From the NCBI RefSeq assembly GCF_003315515.1, contig NZ_QNRY01000014.1, positions 50,942 to 85,486 of the forward strand: 34,545 nucleotides of DNA, written 5' to 3'. Made by a program: the position numbers and the translations under genes. The notes beneath the pieces were generated by a model, which made no database searches, had not been told where the DNA came from, and saw only the letters and a program-made list of their open reading frames with translations. The DNA is from Brenneria salicis ATCC 15712 = DSM 30166 (GTDB lineage Bacteria > Pseudomonadota > Gammaproteobacteria > Enterobacterales > Enterobacteriaceae). This document shows, in pieces, positions 26,231 through 34,545 of the stretch (its first letter is position 1; each line of letters starts with the position of its first letter).

Positions 26231-27870
26231 GCGAACGTCAAAACGACATCCTGCGTGTGGAACGCTTATGCGTGAATACCGCGCAAGGCGTTCCGATCCT
26301 CCAGGATATCTCATTCGAAATCCATGCCGGGGAGACGGTATGTTTGGTGGGCGAAAGCGGTTCGGGCAAGTCGGTCACGTCGTTGACCACGCTCGGTTTG
26401 CTGCCGAAAGACGCGCTCACGGCGGTGAGCGGACGCATTTGGCTGGACGGAGAAGATGTCTTGCAAGTCAGCGCCGGACGGCTCAAGGCGCTACGCGGCA
26501 GCCGCATGGCGATGATTTTTCAGGAACCCATGACCGCCCTCAACCCGGTGCTCACAGTCGGGCGTCTGATTGACGAAGTGCTGCAAACGCATACCGATCT
26601 GAACGCTTCGGATCGTTATGAGCGGGTGATGGAGGCGTTGGCGCAGGTGCATCTGCCGGACATCAAGCGCATCCATGACGCCTATCCGCATCAGCTTAGC
26701 GGCGGTCAGCGCCAGCGCATCATGATCGCGATGGCGTTGGTGCTTGAACCTCGCCTGTTGATTGCCGATGAGCCGACCACGGCGCTTGACGTGACGACTC
26801 AGCAACAGATCCTTAAACTGATCCGTGAACTACAGGAAAAGCACGGCACTGCAGTGCTCTTCATCACCCACGACATGGGCGTGGTGGTGGATATCGCCCA
26901 CCGTGTCTGCGTGATGCGCCGGGGACACATTGTTGAATCCGGCACCGTGCGGCAGGTGCTGTCTCAACCGCGTGAGGATTACACCAAGGCGCTGCTGGCC
27001 GCGGTGCCGAGTCTCACGCCCAGACCGGCGCGTGGTGAGGCGGCCCGTGTACAAGTGGTGCTTGACGTCGTTGAACTGGGTAAAACCTATCCGGCCTCCG
27101 GCGGCGCATGGTTCGGGTTGCGCAAACGACGCGAAGGAACGCGTGTGCTGCATGACGTGACCTTTATGCTCAAACGTGGCCGAACGCTGGGTATCGTCGG
27201 CGAAAGCGGTTCCGGCAAGTCAACGTTGGCCCGCTGCGTGATGCGTTTGCTCACACCGACGGACGGTGCGGTTCGCGTCACCGGCAAGGATATTTCCGAG
27301 CTTACGACGGCCGGATTAAAACCCCACCGCAAACGCATCCAGATGATCTTTCAGGACCCTAACCGGTCGCTCAATCCGCGCATGACCATTGGCCGCAGTC
27401 TGGTGGAAGGCCCGATGAACTACGGCGTGTCGTTCGCCCAGGCCTGGGCTCGTGGTCAGGAACTGCTGGAACTGGTCGGATTGCCGGCTGACGCCATCGA
27501 TCGTTATCCGCATCAGTTTTCCGGGGGGCAGCGGCAACGCATCGCCATCGCCCGTGCGCTGGCGATGGAACCGGATGTGATCGTCGCCGACGAAGCGGTA
27601 TCGGCGCTTGACGTCTCAGTACAGGCGCAGGTGCTGCAACTGCTTGACGATATTCAACGGCGCATGCAGGTGGCCATTTTATTCATCACCCACGATCTAC
27701 GGGTGGCGGCGCAGGTCTGTGATGATGTGCTGGTGATGCAGCACGGCCAGATCATCGAATACGGTCCGGCGGCCAGCGTGCTGGTTAGTCCGCAACAGCC
27801 TTACACCCAACAATTGATGGATGCGGTTCCCGGCAAAGGTTGGGACTTCACTATAGGGCAGAGGATGTGA
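26227..27870 (+). CDS. Dipeptide/oligopeptide ABC ATPase, fused DppD-DppF type
   Basis: A 547-residue protein with two complete ATPase domains in one chain, as in GsiA and YejF. Domain 1 has Walker A GESGSGKS (42-49), signature LSGGQRQR and Walker B LLIADEPT. Domain 2 (about 285-540) has a second GESGSGKST, FSGGQRQR and VIVADEAVSALD; the alanine-valine after the glutamate differs slightly from the usual DEPTSALD, but the catalytic Glu is present. OppD/F-type tails follow each domain. It completes a five-part importer whose binding protein and two permeases are directly upstream. Confidence 0.94.
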   Translation: MSERQNDILRVERLCVNTAQGVPILQDISFEIHAGETVCLVGESGSGKSVTSLTTLGLLPKDALTAVSGRIWLDGEDVLQVSAGRLKALRGSRMAMIFQEPMTALNPVLTVGRLIDEVLQTHTDLNASDRYERVMEALAQVHLPDIKRIHDAYPHQLSGGQRQRIMIAMALVLEPRLLIADEPTTALDVTTQQQILKLIRELQEKHGTAVLFITHDMGVVVDIAHRVCVMRRGHIVESGTVRQVLSQPREDYTKALLAAVPSLTPRPARGEAARVQVVLDVVELGKTYPASGGAWFGLRKRREGTRVLHDVTFMLKRGRTLGIVGESGSGKSTLARCVMRLLTPTDGAVRVTGKDISELTTAGLKPHRKRIQMIFQDPNRSLNPRMTIGRSLVEGPMNYGVSFAQAWARGQELLELVGLPADAIDRYPHQFSGGQRQRIAIARALAMEPDVIVADEAVSALDVSVQAQVLQLLDDIQRRMQVAILFITHDLRVAAQVCDDVLVMQHGQIIEYGPAASVLVSPQQPYTQQLMDAVPGKGWDFTIGQRM

Positions 27871-27872
27871 AT

Positions 27873-29321
27873 ATGACGTTTGATTTACTGTTGCGCGAGG
27901 TTACCGTGGTCGATGGCACCGGCGCCGAGCCTTATATCGCCGACGTCGCGATCCGCGGCGACCGGATTGCCGCCATCGGCAATCTTGGCGATGGCACAGC
28001 GCAGCGGATTATTGCGGGGGACGGGCGTTGTCTGATGCCGGGCTTTATTGACGTGCATACGCATGACGACATTAACGTTATTCGTACCCCTGACATGCTG
28101 GCCAAGATTTCTCAGGGCGTAACTACCGTGATTGTCGGCAACTGCGGGATCAGCGCCTCGCCGGTAACCCTGACCGGCGCGCCGCCGGACCCGATGAACC
28201 TGTTGGGCGCGCAGGATGCGTTTGTTTATCCGGCCTTCGGCGCGTATGCGGACGCCGTTGAGCACGCTCGTCCGAGCGTCAACGTCGCGGCATTGATCGG
28301 TCATACCACACTGCGGGCCAACGTGATGGCGCAATTTGATCGTCCGGCGACGGAGCATGAACTGCAACAGATGTGCGCCGCGCTGGAAGCGGCCCTCAAC
28401 GCCGGGGCCATCGGCCTCAGTTCCGGGCTGGCTTACACCAACGCCAGACAAGCGCCAGCAACTGAAATGCAACGTCTGGTGGATATCGTCGGCGCACATG
28501 GCGCGCTGTATACCACGCACATGCGCAACGAACACGACGGGCTGCTTGATTCGCTGCAAGAGTCGTTCAGTACCGCGCGTCGGGCTGGCGGGGATCTGGT
28601 GATCTCTCATCTCAAGTGCGCTGGCGCGGGCAATTGGGGACGTGCGCCGCAGGCCCTGGCCGCGCTGGAAAAAGCCGCCCGCGAGCAGCCGTGCAACTGC
28701 GATTGCTACCCCTATGCGGCCAGTTCCACCACCCTGGATGCCTGGCGCGTCGATGGCAAGATGGATATCTTTATCACCTGGTCTGAGCCGCATCCTGAGA
28801 TGGCCAGACAGACGTTAAAAGACATTGCCGAACAGTGGGGCATCGACCAATGGCAGGCCACCGAGCGCCTGCGTCCGGCCGGGGCGATCTACCACATGAT
28901 GAGCGAAGACGATGTGCGCAAGATTTTGGCGCATCCGCTATCAATGGTGGGTTCAGACGGTTTACCCAACGATCCTAATCCTCATCCGCGGCTTTGGGGT
29001 ACGTTCCCCAGAGTGCTTGCTCACTATTGCCGCGATCTGCAACTGTTCGATCTGGCCGAAGCCGTGCGCAAGATGACGGAGCTGTCGGCTGCACGTTTCC
29101 GCCTTCAGGACCGTGGCGTGGTGCGCGTAGGCGCATTCGCCGATCTAACGCTGGTCGACATGACCAGGATTCAGGATGTCGCCACCTATAGCGACCCCTG
29201 CCGACAAGCGCCGGGGATCGATCTGGTGATGGTCAATGGCGTGGTCAGTTATCAGGACGGGCGCGTGGCAGGACGTCAGGGGCGCTTGTTAAAGCGCCGA
29301 TCTGCCGCAGGCGAGATGTAA
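27873..29321 (+). CDS. D-aminoacylase (N-acyl-D-amino-acid deacylase)
   Basis: A 482-residue amidohydrolase-superfamily enzyme that releases D-amino acids from N-acyl-D-amino acids. The metal motif HxH is in FIDVHTHDD (His62, His64); Cys91 in VIVGNCGIS is the metal-bridging cysteine of the D-aminoacylase family. Others are TTHMRNEHDG, VISHLKCAG and the catalytic aspartate in MVGSDGLP. The length matches Alcaligenes D-aminoacylase. ATG 27873 follows GAGG and lies two bases after the ATPase stop; an in-frame ATG at 27840 lies inside the ATPase gene. It is the last gene of the operon. D-glutamate- or D-aspartate-specific or dihydroorotase-like variants are alternatives. Confidence 0.92.
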   Translation: MTFDLLLREVTVVDGTGAEPYIADVAIRGDRIAAIGNLGDGTAQRIIAGDGRCLMPGFIDVHTHDDINVIRTPDMLAKISQGVTTVIVGNCGISASPVTLTGAPPDPMNLLGAQDAFVYPAFGAYADAVEHARPSVNVAALIGHTTLRANVMAQFDRPATEHELQQMCAALEAALNAGAIGLSSGLAYTNARQAPATEMQRLVDIVGAHGALYTTHMRNEHDGLLDSLQESFSTARRAGGDLVISHLKCAGAGNWGRAPQALAALEKAAREQPCNCDCYPYAASSTTLDAWRVDGKMDIFITWSEPHPEMARQTLKDIAEQWGIDQWQATERLRPAGAIYHMMSEDDVRKILAHPLSMVGSDGLPNDPNPHPRLWGTFPRVLAHYCRDLQLFDLAEAVRKMTELSAARFRLQDRGVVRVGAFADLTLVDMTRIQDVATYSDPCRQAPGIDLVMVNGVVSYQDGRVAGRQGRLLKRRSAAGEM

Positions 29322-29371
29322 AGGTGCGTGATTTCGCCCATCGCTCGCTAACAGAATACCGCGACAAACCG

Positions 29372-30745
29372 CTAGTGCGCCGCGCGCGCCAGAATGTCGG
29401 CTGGCGGTTGGCGTTGAATCCAGCGAATGCGCGTCACCATCATGATTGCGGCGGCGGTTAACCCGATAATGAATCCACACCAGAAACCTGCCGGTCCAAT
29501 ACGGGGAACGATATGATCGGTTAACGCCAGCACATAACCGCTCGGTAGCCCCAGAACCCAATAGGCGGTAAAGGTAATATAAAAGATTGAGCGGGTATCT
29601 TTGTATCCGCGCAAAACGCCGCTGCCGATCACCTGTACGGCATCGGAGATTTGGTAGATGGCCGCCAGCAACATCAGGTACGACGCCATAGCAACCACGT
29701 CGGGATCCTGATTGTAGAGCAGGGCGATAGGTTCGCGCAGCAGCGTGGTGAATATCGCCGTGCAGGAAGCCATAACCACCCCCGTCGCCAGCCCGGTATA
29801 GGCCGCGACATGGGCAAGCCTGGTGGAGCCTTCGCCCAATCGGTGGCCGACACGGATCGTGGTGGCAACGCCAATCGACAACGGCAGCACGAACATCAAT
29901 GAACTAAAGTTCAGGGCTATCTGGTGACCCGCCACATCCACCACCCCCAGAGGAAGAACCAGCAGCGCGACCACGGCAAAGATCGAGACTTCAAAGAGCA
30001 ACGCCAGCGCAATAGGCAAACCGAGCGAGAACAGACGCTTCAGCGTTTTCCAGTCTGGTCGGAAGCGCGATTTTTGCAATTTGATGTCGCGCAACCAAGC
30101 GGCTTTTCTGATATAGGCCATCATCAGCAGCATCATGATCCAATAGACCGCCGCCGTCGCCACCCCACAGCCAACGCCGCCCAATGCCGGCATGCCGAAT
30201 TTACCGTAGATAAAGACGTAGTTGATGGGAATATTAATGACTAGTCCGATAAAGCCAATGATCATACCTGGTTGGGTTTTCGATAATCCTTCGCACTGGC
30301 AGCGCAATACCTGATAGAACAGATAGCCGGGCACGCCCCACAACAGCGCATGCAGGTAGCGGATGGCTTTTTCCGCCAGTTCCGGCGAACCGTTACTCAT
30401 CAGGTTGATGACATATTCGCCCTGATACAGCGCCGTCATGATAAGCAATGAAATCAGCAGCGCCAGAAAAAAAGATTGTTGAACCTGATGGGCGATGCGC
30501 TCGCGACGGCCTGCCCCATTCAACTGCGCCACCACCGGCGTTAATGCCAGCAATAATCCATGACCGAAAAGAATGGCGGGCAACCAGATGGAGGTTCCAA
30601 CGGCAACGGCAGCCATATCCGTCGCGCCGTAGGAGCCCGCCATAATGGTATCAACCACCCCCATGGAAGTCTGGGAGACTTGCGCAATAATGACCGGGAT
30701 TGCGAGGGCTAATAATGTGCGCGCCTCCGACAGATAGTTCCGCAC
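29372..30745 (-). CDS. mdtK: MATE multidrug efflux pump MdtK (NorM)
   Basis: A 457-residue cation-coupled drug exporter with twelve helices. It matches E. coli MdtK closely along its length: [60 protein letters not shown] and [20 protein letters not shown] chose GTG 30745, which gives exactly the E. coli length and sits after AAGGAAGG; a longer frame to 30826 adds non-homologous residues. It is divergent from ribE, the same arrangement as in E. coli. Confidence 0.96.
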   Translation of the reverse strand: MRNYLSEARTLLALAIPVIIAQVSQTSMGVVDTIMAGSYGATDMAAVAVGTSIWLPAILFGHGLLLALTPVVAQLNGAGRRERIAHQVQQSFFLALLISLLIMTALYQGEYVINLMSNGSPELAEKAIRYLHALLWGVPGYLFYQVLRCQCEGLSKTQPGMIIGFIGLVINIPINYVFIYGKFGMPALGGVGCGVATAAVYWIMMLLMMAYIRKAAWLRDIKLQKSRFRPDWKTLKRLFSLGLPIALALLFEVSIFAVVALLVLPLGVVDVAGHQIALNFSSLMFVLPLSIGVATTIRVGHRLGEGSTRLAHVAAYTGLATGVVMASCTAIFTTLLREPIALLYNQDPDVVAMASYLMLLAAIYQISDAVQVIGSGVLRGYKDTRSIFYITFTAYWVLGLPSGYVLALTDHIVPRIGPAGFWCGFIIGLTAAAIMMVTRIRWIQRQPPADILARAAH

Positions 30746-31032
30746 GAACACCTTCCTTGAGTTGACTAACAAAATAACGGAATAATTAAACGCAGATAAA
30801 TATGATAAATGTCGCCGACGGGACAAGAGCGTTATTGTAGCGACTTGTCAGAAGTAAACCAGCTTACAGCGACATAAATTCACAAATGTTTAACGACTGG
30901 CACGGTGTCTGGGGATTATTAACAACGAGGTTTGGTTTTCATCGGAAAATCGTGCACACTGCTTGACAGGCATGACTATTCTTCATCTTCATTCAGCATT
31001 TTATTTATATCCTTTTTCATGAGGCAAACCGT

Positions 31033-31668
31033 ATGTTTACCGGTATTGTTCAAGGCATCGCGCCGGTGGTGTCTATTGTCGAGAAATCCAATTTTCGTAC
31101 GCATGTGATCAAACTTCCTCCCGAACTGCTGCCGGGGCTGACGCCAGGGGCATCAGTGGCGCACAACGGTTGCTGCCTGACGGTGACGTCGGTTGAGGGC
31201 GATTGCGTCAGTTTTGATTTAATGAAAGAAACATTGCGATTGACTAATCTCGGCGACGTGAAGGCGGGCGACTTCGTTAATGTTGAACGCGCGGCGAAAA
31301 TGGGCGATGAAATCGGCGGACATGTGATGTCCGGTCATATCATCTGTACAGCGGAAGTGGTGAAAATTCTGGTATCGGAAAACAATCACCAGATCTGGTT
31401 CCGTCTGGCTGATAAGTCGCTGATGAAGTATGTGCTGCACAAAGGTTTTATCGGTATTGACGGGATCAGCCTGACGATTGGTGAAGTCACCCGCAGCCGT
31501 TTCTGTGTGCATTTGATCCCGGAAACGCTCAACCGCACCACGCTTGGGCAGAAACGTCTGGGACACCGCGTGAACATTGAAATCGACCCGCAAACACAGG
31601 CAGTGGTGGATACCGTAGAGCGCGTGTTAGCCAGCCAACAGATAAAAGAAGCCGTCAGCGAAGACTAA
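31033..31668 (+). CDS. ribE: Riboflavin synthase, alpha subunit
   Basis: A 211-residue enzyme that converts two 6,7-dimethyl-8-ribityllumazine molecules to riboflavin. It has two repeated lumazine-binding barrels: MFTGIVQG...[10 protein letters not shown] in the first (about 1-90) and GHVMSGHI...[12 protein letters not shown] in the second (about 95-190), and the usual C-terminal helix. ATG 31033 follows GAGG. E. coli naming varies (ribC/ribE). The 5' region does not contain the conserved FMN riboswitch pattern. Confidence 0.96.
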   Translation: MFTGIVQGIAPVVSIVEKSNFRTHVIKLPPELLPGLTPGASVAHNGCCLTVTSVEGDCVSFDLMKETLRLTNLGDVKAGDFVNVERAAKMGDEIGGHVMSGHIICTAEVVKILVSENNHQIWFRLADKSLMKYVLHKGFIGIDGISLTIGEVTRSRFCVHLIPETLNRTTLGQKRLGHRVNIEIDPQTQAVVDTVERVLASQQIKEAVSED

Positions 31669-31719
31669 GACGAAACAAGCCGTGCGGGAGTGCTTCCCGG
31701 CGGCTATCAGCGCATTGAA

Positions 31720-32871
31720 TTAGCGCGGCACGCGCAATCCGCCTTCAAAGCCGTTATGACTGAAAAGCACCTGCCAAAGCTGGATATTACGCGCCCGGAA
31801 AGCACCGGCGCAGGCAGTCAGGTAGTAGCTGAACATACGACGGAAACGCGCGGAATAGCGGTCAGAAAGCTGCGGCCAGCTTTGCTGGAAGCGTTCATGC
31901 CATGCCATTAATGTGCGGTCATAATCGGTGCCGAAGTTGTGCCAGTCTTCCATAATCATATACGGCTCACTGGCCTGTGCGATATGACGCACGGAAGGTA
32001 CGCAACCATTGGGGAAGATATATTTATTGGTCCAGGGATCGACCTGCAAATCGGTTTTATTCGCGCCGATGGTGTGCAGTAGAAACAGGCCGTCAGGCTT
32101 AAGATTGCGGCTGACGACCCGGAAGTAGGTGTCGTAGTTACGTGGACCGACATGTTCAAACATACCGACCGACACAACTCGATCAAATTCGTGGTTCAGG
32201 TCGCGATAATCCTGCAATAGAATGGTGACATCCAGATCTTTGCATCGCTGCTGCGCTAATTTTTGCTGCTCGCGGGAAATCGTCACACCGCAGACGGATA
32301 CGCCATAACGACGTGCGGCAAACTCCGCCAGACCGCCCCAGCCACAGCCGATATCCAGCAATGTCATGCCGGGTCTGAGTTGCAGTTTTTCGCAGATCAA
32401 CTCCAGTTTATCTTCCTGCGCCTGCTCCAGTGTTTGCGCTTTTTTCCAGTAAGCGCACGAATACTGCATACAGGGATCGAGCATCATTGAAAACAGATCA
32501 TTACCCAAATCGTAGTGCTCTTTACCCACAATCCATGCACGCCTTTTCGATTGGAGATTTATCAGACGGGACGCGGCGATGTGTAAGATATCTTTCAGGT
32601 GGCGGGGAAGCTTTTCATCCAGTTTGGCGCGAAGCACACGGTGAAAAAACATATCCAGCCGTTCGCATTCCCACCAGCCATCCATATAACTTTCACCCAG
32701 CCCTAGCGAGCCTTCGCGCAAGACGCGTTTATAGAAATCCGGGTTTTTTACGGTGATATCAAACGGACGTGAACCATTGATTTTGATATCGGCCATACTC
32801 AGCATTTCATGCACAATATGGAACCAGGACCCATTATGGCTATCCAGCTCCTCTACATACGATGAACTCAT
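31720..32871 (-). CDS. cfa: Cyclopropane-fatty-acyl-phospholipid synthase
   Basis: A 383-residue SAM-dependent enzyme that methylenates cis double bonds of membrane phospholipids in stationary phase or acid stress. The N-terminal lipid-binding domain covers about 1-110; the methyltransferase follows with motif I LLDIGCGWGGLAEFA, EHYDLGNDLFSMMLDP and VSVGMFEHVGPRNYDTYF. The conserved C-terminal cysteine region is YYLTACAGAFRARNIQLWQV. ATG 32871 comes after GGGAG. It is convergent with ribE, as in E. coli, with 51 bases between. Confidence 0.96.
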   Translation of the reverse strand: MSSSYVEELDSHNGSWFHIVHEMLSMADIKINGSRPFDITVKNPDFYKRVLREGSLGLGESYMDGWWECERLDMFFHRVLRAKLDEKLPRHLKDILHIAASRLINLQSKRRAWIVGKEHYDLGNDLFSMMLDPCMQYSCAYWKKAQTLEQAQEDKLELICEKLQLRPGMTLLDIGCGWGGLAEFAARRYGVSVCGVTISREQQKLAQQRCKDLDVTILLQDYRDLNHEFDRVVSVGMFEHVGPRNYDTYFRVVSRNLKPDGLFLLHTIGANKTDLQVDPWTNKYIFPNGCVPSVRHIAQASEPYMIMEDWHNFGTDYDRTLMAWHERFQQSWPQLSDRYSARFRRMFSYYLTACAGAFRARNIQLWQVLFSHNGFEGGLRVPR

Positions 32872-33224
32872 ACCTTACTCCCTACCTTGCCGTCGATAAC
32901 GTGTCACAAGGAAAACATAGACAATTTTTACCCATAGAGTAGTGGTGGGATATTCCCATCGTCTAGGCTCTGAGCGGTCAGAGAAAAATGAAGAAACAAA
33001 GCCGGTACGCAGATACGTAGGGGCACTCGTCCTTAAGGTAAACCCGCGCTATCCGTTGGCACGTAAAAGTTAAGGATAGTGAAGAAAAATAAAAATATTC
33101 AATTTATGTTGAAGACTACGGTGATCAGTGTATGACTGCTTCAGCCGAGGGACAAGCATAAATTGGCTGAAGCGGCATCAGGAAACATCAGGCTGTCGGC
33201 GCGATATAAGTAAATCGTCTGTTA
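32872..33224. other. Intergenic region upstream of cfa and downstream of purR
   Basis: No gene is visible. On the minus strand ACTATCCTTAAC (33081-33070) resembles an RpoS -10 element and could serve cfa with a leader near 200 bases. A perfect 9-bp inverted repeat GCTTCAGCC (33138-33146) / GGCTGAAGC (33165-33173) lies between that and purR, without T-tracts. In E. coli a long cfa leader is the target of small RNAs; whether this applies here is unknown. Confidence 0.4.
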
Positions 33225-34256
33225 TCAGGCGTAACGACGATAATCGCGAAACGGACCATCGGCCACAGAACGACGTTCAATTAGCGTCGGGTGGACTTCG
33301 ATAACTTGCGCATCTTCGCGTTTGCTGGTGATACGATCCAGCAACATCGCGAACGCGGATTGCCCCAGCCGTTCTTTGGGCTGGTGGATAGTGGTCAGCG
33401 CCGGGGTGAAAAAGCGGGAATGACGCACATTATCGTAGCCGATGACCGAAATATCCTGCGGCACGCGCAGTCCCAATTCATCAGCGGCACAGATGGCGCC
33501 CATCGCCATGATATCGCCGCCGCAGAAAACCGCGGTGGGGCGGTGTTTTTGCGACAGAATCTGGTGCATTGCCTTATAACCGGATTCCGGTTCGAAATCG
33601 CCCTGAACCATCCACGCCTCGCGCACGGCGATGTCCGCTTCGCGCAATGCTTTCAAAAAGCCCAGATAACGACCGCTCCCGGTGTTGCGTTCCTGAATCC
33701 CTGGGATCGCGCCGATATCCCGATGACCGCGCTCGATCAGATAGCGGCCCGCCATATAACCACCCTCAAAGGCATTGTCGATAATAGTATCGGTAAAATC
33801 GCTGTGCGCCTGGCCCCAATCCATGACTACCATCGGAATGCCGCGATACTCTTTCAGCATGGCGAGTAATTCAGGCGGATACTCCGCACACATGACCAAT
33901 AAGCCGTCCACGCGTTTTTGCGCCAGCATGGAAAGATAGGCGCGTTGTTTATCGAGGTTGTTGTGCGAGTTGCACAAAATCAGCGTATAACCTTTGGCGT
34001 AGCAGCTATTTTCAACCGCTTCGATAATCTCGGCAAAGTAGGGCGCTTCACTTGAAGTTGCCAGCAGCCCGATAGACTTAGTGTGATTGACTTTCAGACT
34101 ACGGGCGACGGCGCTGGGTGAATAATGCAGTTCTTTAATCGCTGCTCTCACGGCGGCCCTGGTCTCTTCGGCGACGAAACGTGTTTTATTTATCACGTGC
34201 GATACGGTTGTGGTCGAAACGCCAGCACGTTTTGCCACATCTTTGATCGTTGCCAT
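33225..34256 (-). CDS. purR: Purine repressor PurR
   Basis: A 343-residue LacI-family repressor that binds DNA with hypoxanthine or guanine as corepressor and represses purine synthesis genes. The N-terminal helix-turn-helix and hinge match E. coli PurR almost exactly ([39 protein letters not shown]), and so do the corepressor domain segments [17 protein letters not shown] and [10 protein letters not shown]. The C-terminus [16 protein letters not shown] is two residues longer than in E. coli as I recall it. ATG 34256 follows AGGAG by ten bases. A PurR-like operator lies in its promoter. Confidence 0.97.
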   Translation of the reverse strand: MATIKDVAKRAGVSTTTVSHVINKTRFVAEETRAAVRAAIKELHYSPSAVARSLKVNHTKSIGLLATSSEAPYFAEIIEAVENSCYAKGYTLILCNSHNNLDKQRAYLSMLAQKRVDGLLVMCAEYPPELLAMLKEYRGIPMVVMDWGQAHSDFTDTIIDNAFEGGYMAGRYLIERGHRDIGAIPGIQERNTGSGRYLGFLKALREADIAVREAWMVQGDFEPESGYKAMHQILSQKHRPTAVFCGGDIMAMGAICAADELGLRVPQDISVIGYDNVRHSRFFTPALTTIHQPKERLGQSAFAMLLDRITSKREDAQVIEVHPTLIERRSVADGPFRDYRRYA

Positions 34257-34300
34257 CTAAAAATGACTCCTGAACTTAGCTGCTATAGTCGTAAGTATAT

Positions 34301-34316
34301 TATTAATCGTTTGCCT
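34301..34316 (-). promoter_or_regulatory. purR: PurR operator upstream of purR
   Basis: The minus strand reads AGGCAAACGATTAATA, which fits the PurR consensus ANGCAANCGNTTNCNT over the core GCAAACGATT. It lies about 45 bases before the ATG and just upstream of a possible -10 TATACT. It agrees with the known autoregulation of purR in E. coli. Confidence 0.65.
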
Positions 34317-34459
34317 GCGTATATTGTGCTTCCCCTTGACGAAAAAATAGGGTTTCAGAAGGGGAGTGCCGAATATTATACCTGAAGGGGACACGGGTGA
34401 CGTATTTCGACCAGAGCGCAACGCTAAATAACTGCGCCTAATAGTAGATTACTGAAGGG

Positions 34460-34545
34460 AACTCAATCCGGTTTGAGCGATCTGATCAATCGCCAAATCA
34501 AAACAAATCACCAACCGGACTGAGTTATGCCGATCATAGCATTCA
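34460..34545 (+). mobile_element. Possible start of an IS630-like element (cut by window edge)
   Basis: The last codons read ATG CCG ATC ATA GCA TTC, giving MPIIAF, similar to the MPIIAPI start I recall for IS630-type transposases. Just before it are inverted copies AACTCAATCCGGTT (34460-34473) and AACCGGACTGAGTT (34513-34526), matching at 13 of 14. Only six codons are visible, so this is a weak call; the end of the element and its transposase lie outside. Confidence 0.3.

Noticed and set aside
30827..31032. FMN riboswitch before ribE
   Set aside because: None of the conserved RFN-element segments can be found, and in E. coli the riboswitch sits before ribB instead.

Overview
The window reads as an Enterobacterales chromosome, most likely Pectobacteriaceae (Dickeya/Brenneria/Pectobacterium/Lonsdalea) or a close relative; this placement is inference. 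The support is enterobacterial otsBA, a tRNA-Val(GAC), and the conserved block mdtK / ribE / cfa / purR, whose products match the E. coli proteins nearly end to end. Between these core blocks lies about 27 kb of accessory metabolism.

Left to right: (1) otsBA (trehalose synthesis) and a tRNA-Val gene. (2) 2.1-6.7 kb, visibly A+T-richer than its surroundings: a minus-strand operon of a PTS EIIBC permease, two different Gfo/Idh/MocA oxidoreductases and a BglG-type antiterminator. A textbook RNA antiterminator (RAT) overlaps a 24-bp-stem terminator before the PTS gene, and a second RAT-like element precedes the antiterminator gene. No phospho-glycosidase is present, so the sugar is probably processed by redox chemistry. 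(3) 6.9-11.1 kb: a LysR regulator with a 4-oxalocrotonate tautomerase-like protein, another LysR regulator, and a TetR regulator divergent from a MipA/OmpV outer-membrane protein, with a shared motif over both promoters. (4) 11.4-19.5 kb: a Fec-type iron uptake locus (ECF sigma, FecR anti-sigma, TonB receptor with signalling domain, ABC importer) under a Fur-box promoter. The receptor carries an in-frame amber stop and the ATPase has lost its N-terminus, so the locus looks decayed or contains sequence errors. (5) 19.6-29.3 kb: an AEC transporter divergent from a LysR regulator, followed by a plus-strand gene run encoding an N-carbamoyl-D-amino-acid amidohydrolase, a complete oligopeptide-type ABC importer and a D-aminoacylase. 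This looks like a dedicated uptake and deprotection route for N-substituted D-amino acids. Its first gene has an upstream segment that can pair with the ribosome binding site. (6) 29.4-34.3 kb: the core genes mdtK, ribE, cfa and purR. (7) The last 90 bases resemble the start of an IS630-like element, cut by the window edge.

The two most interesting candidate systems are the glycosidase-free PTS/oxidoreductase operon with paired RATs and the N-substituted D-amino acid operon with its RBS-pairing leader. Both functional readings are inference from families and gene order.
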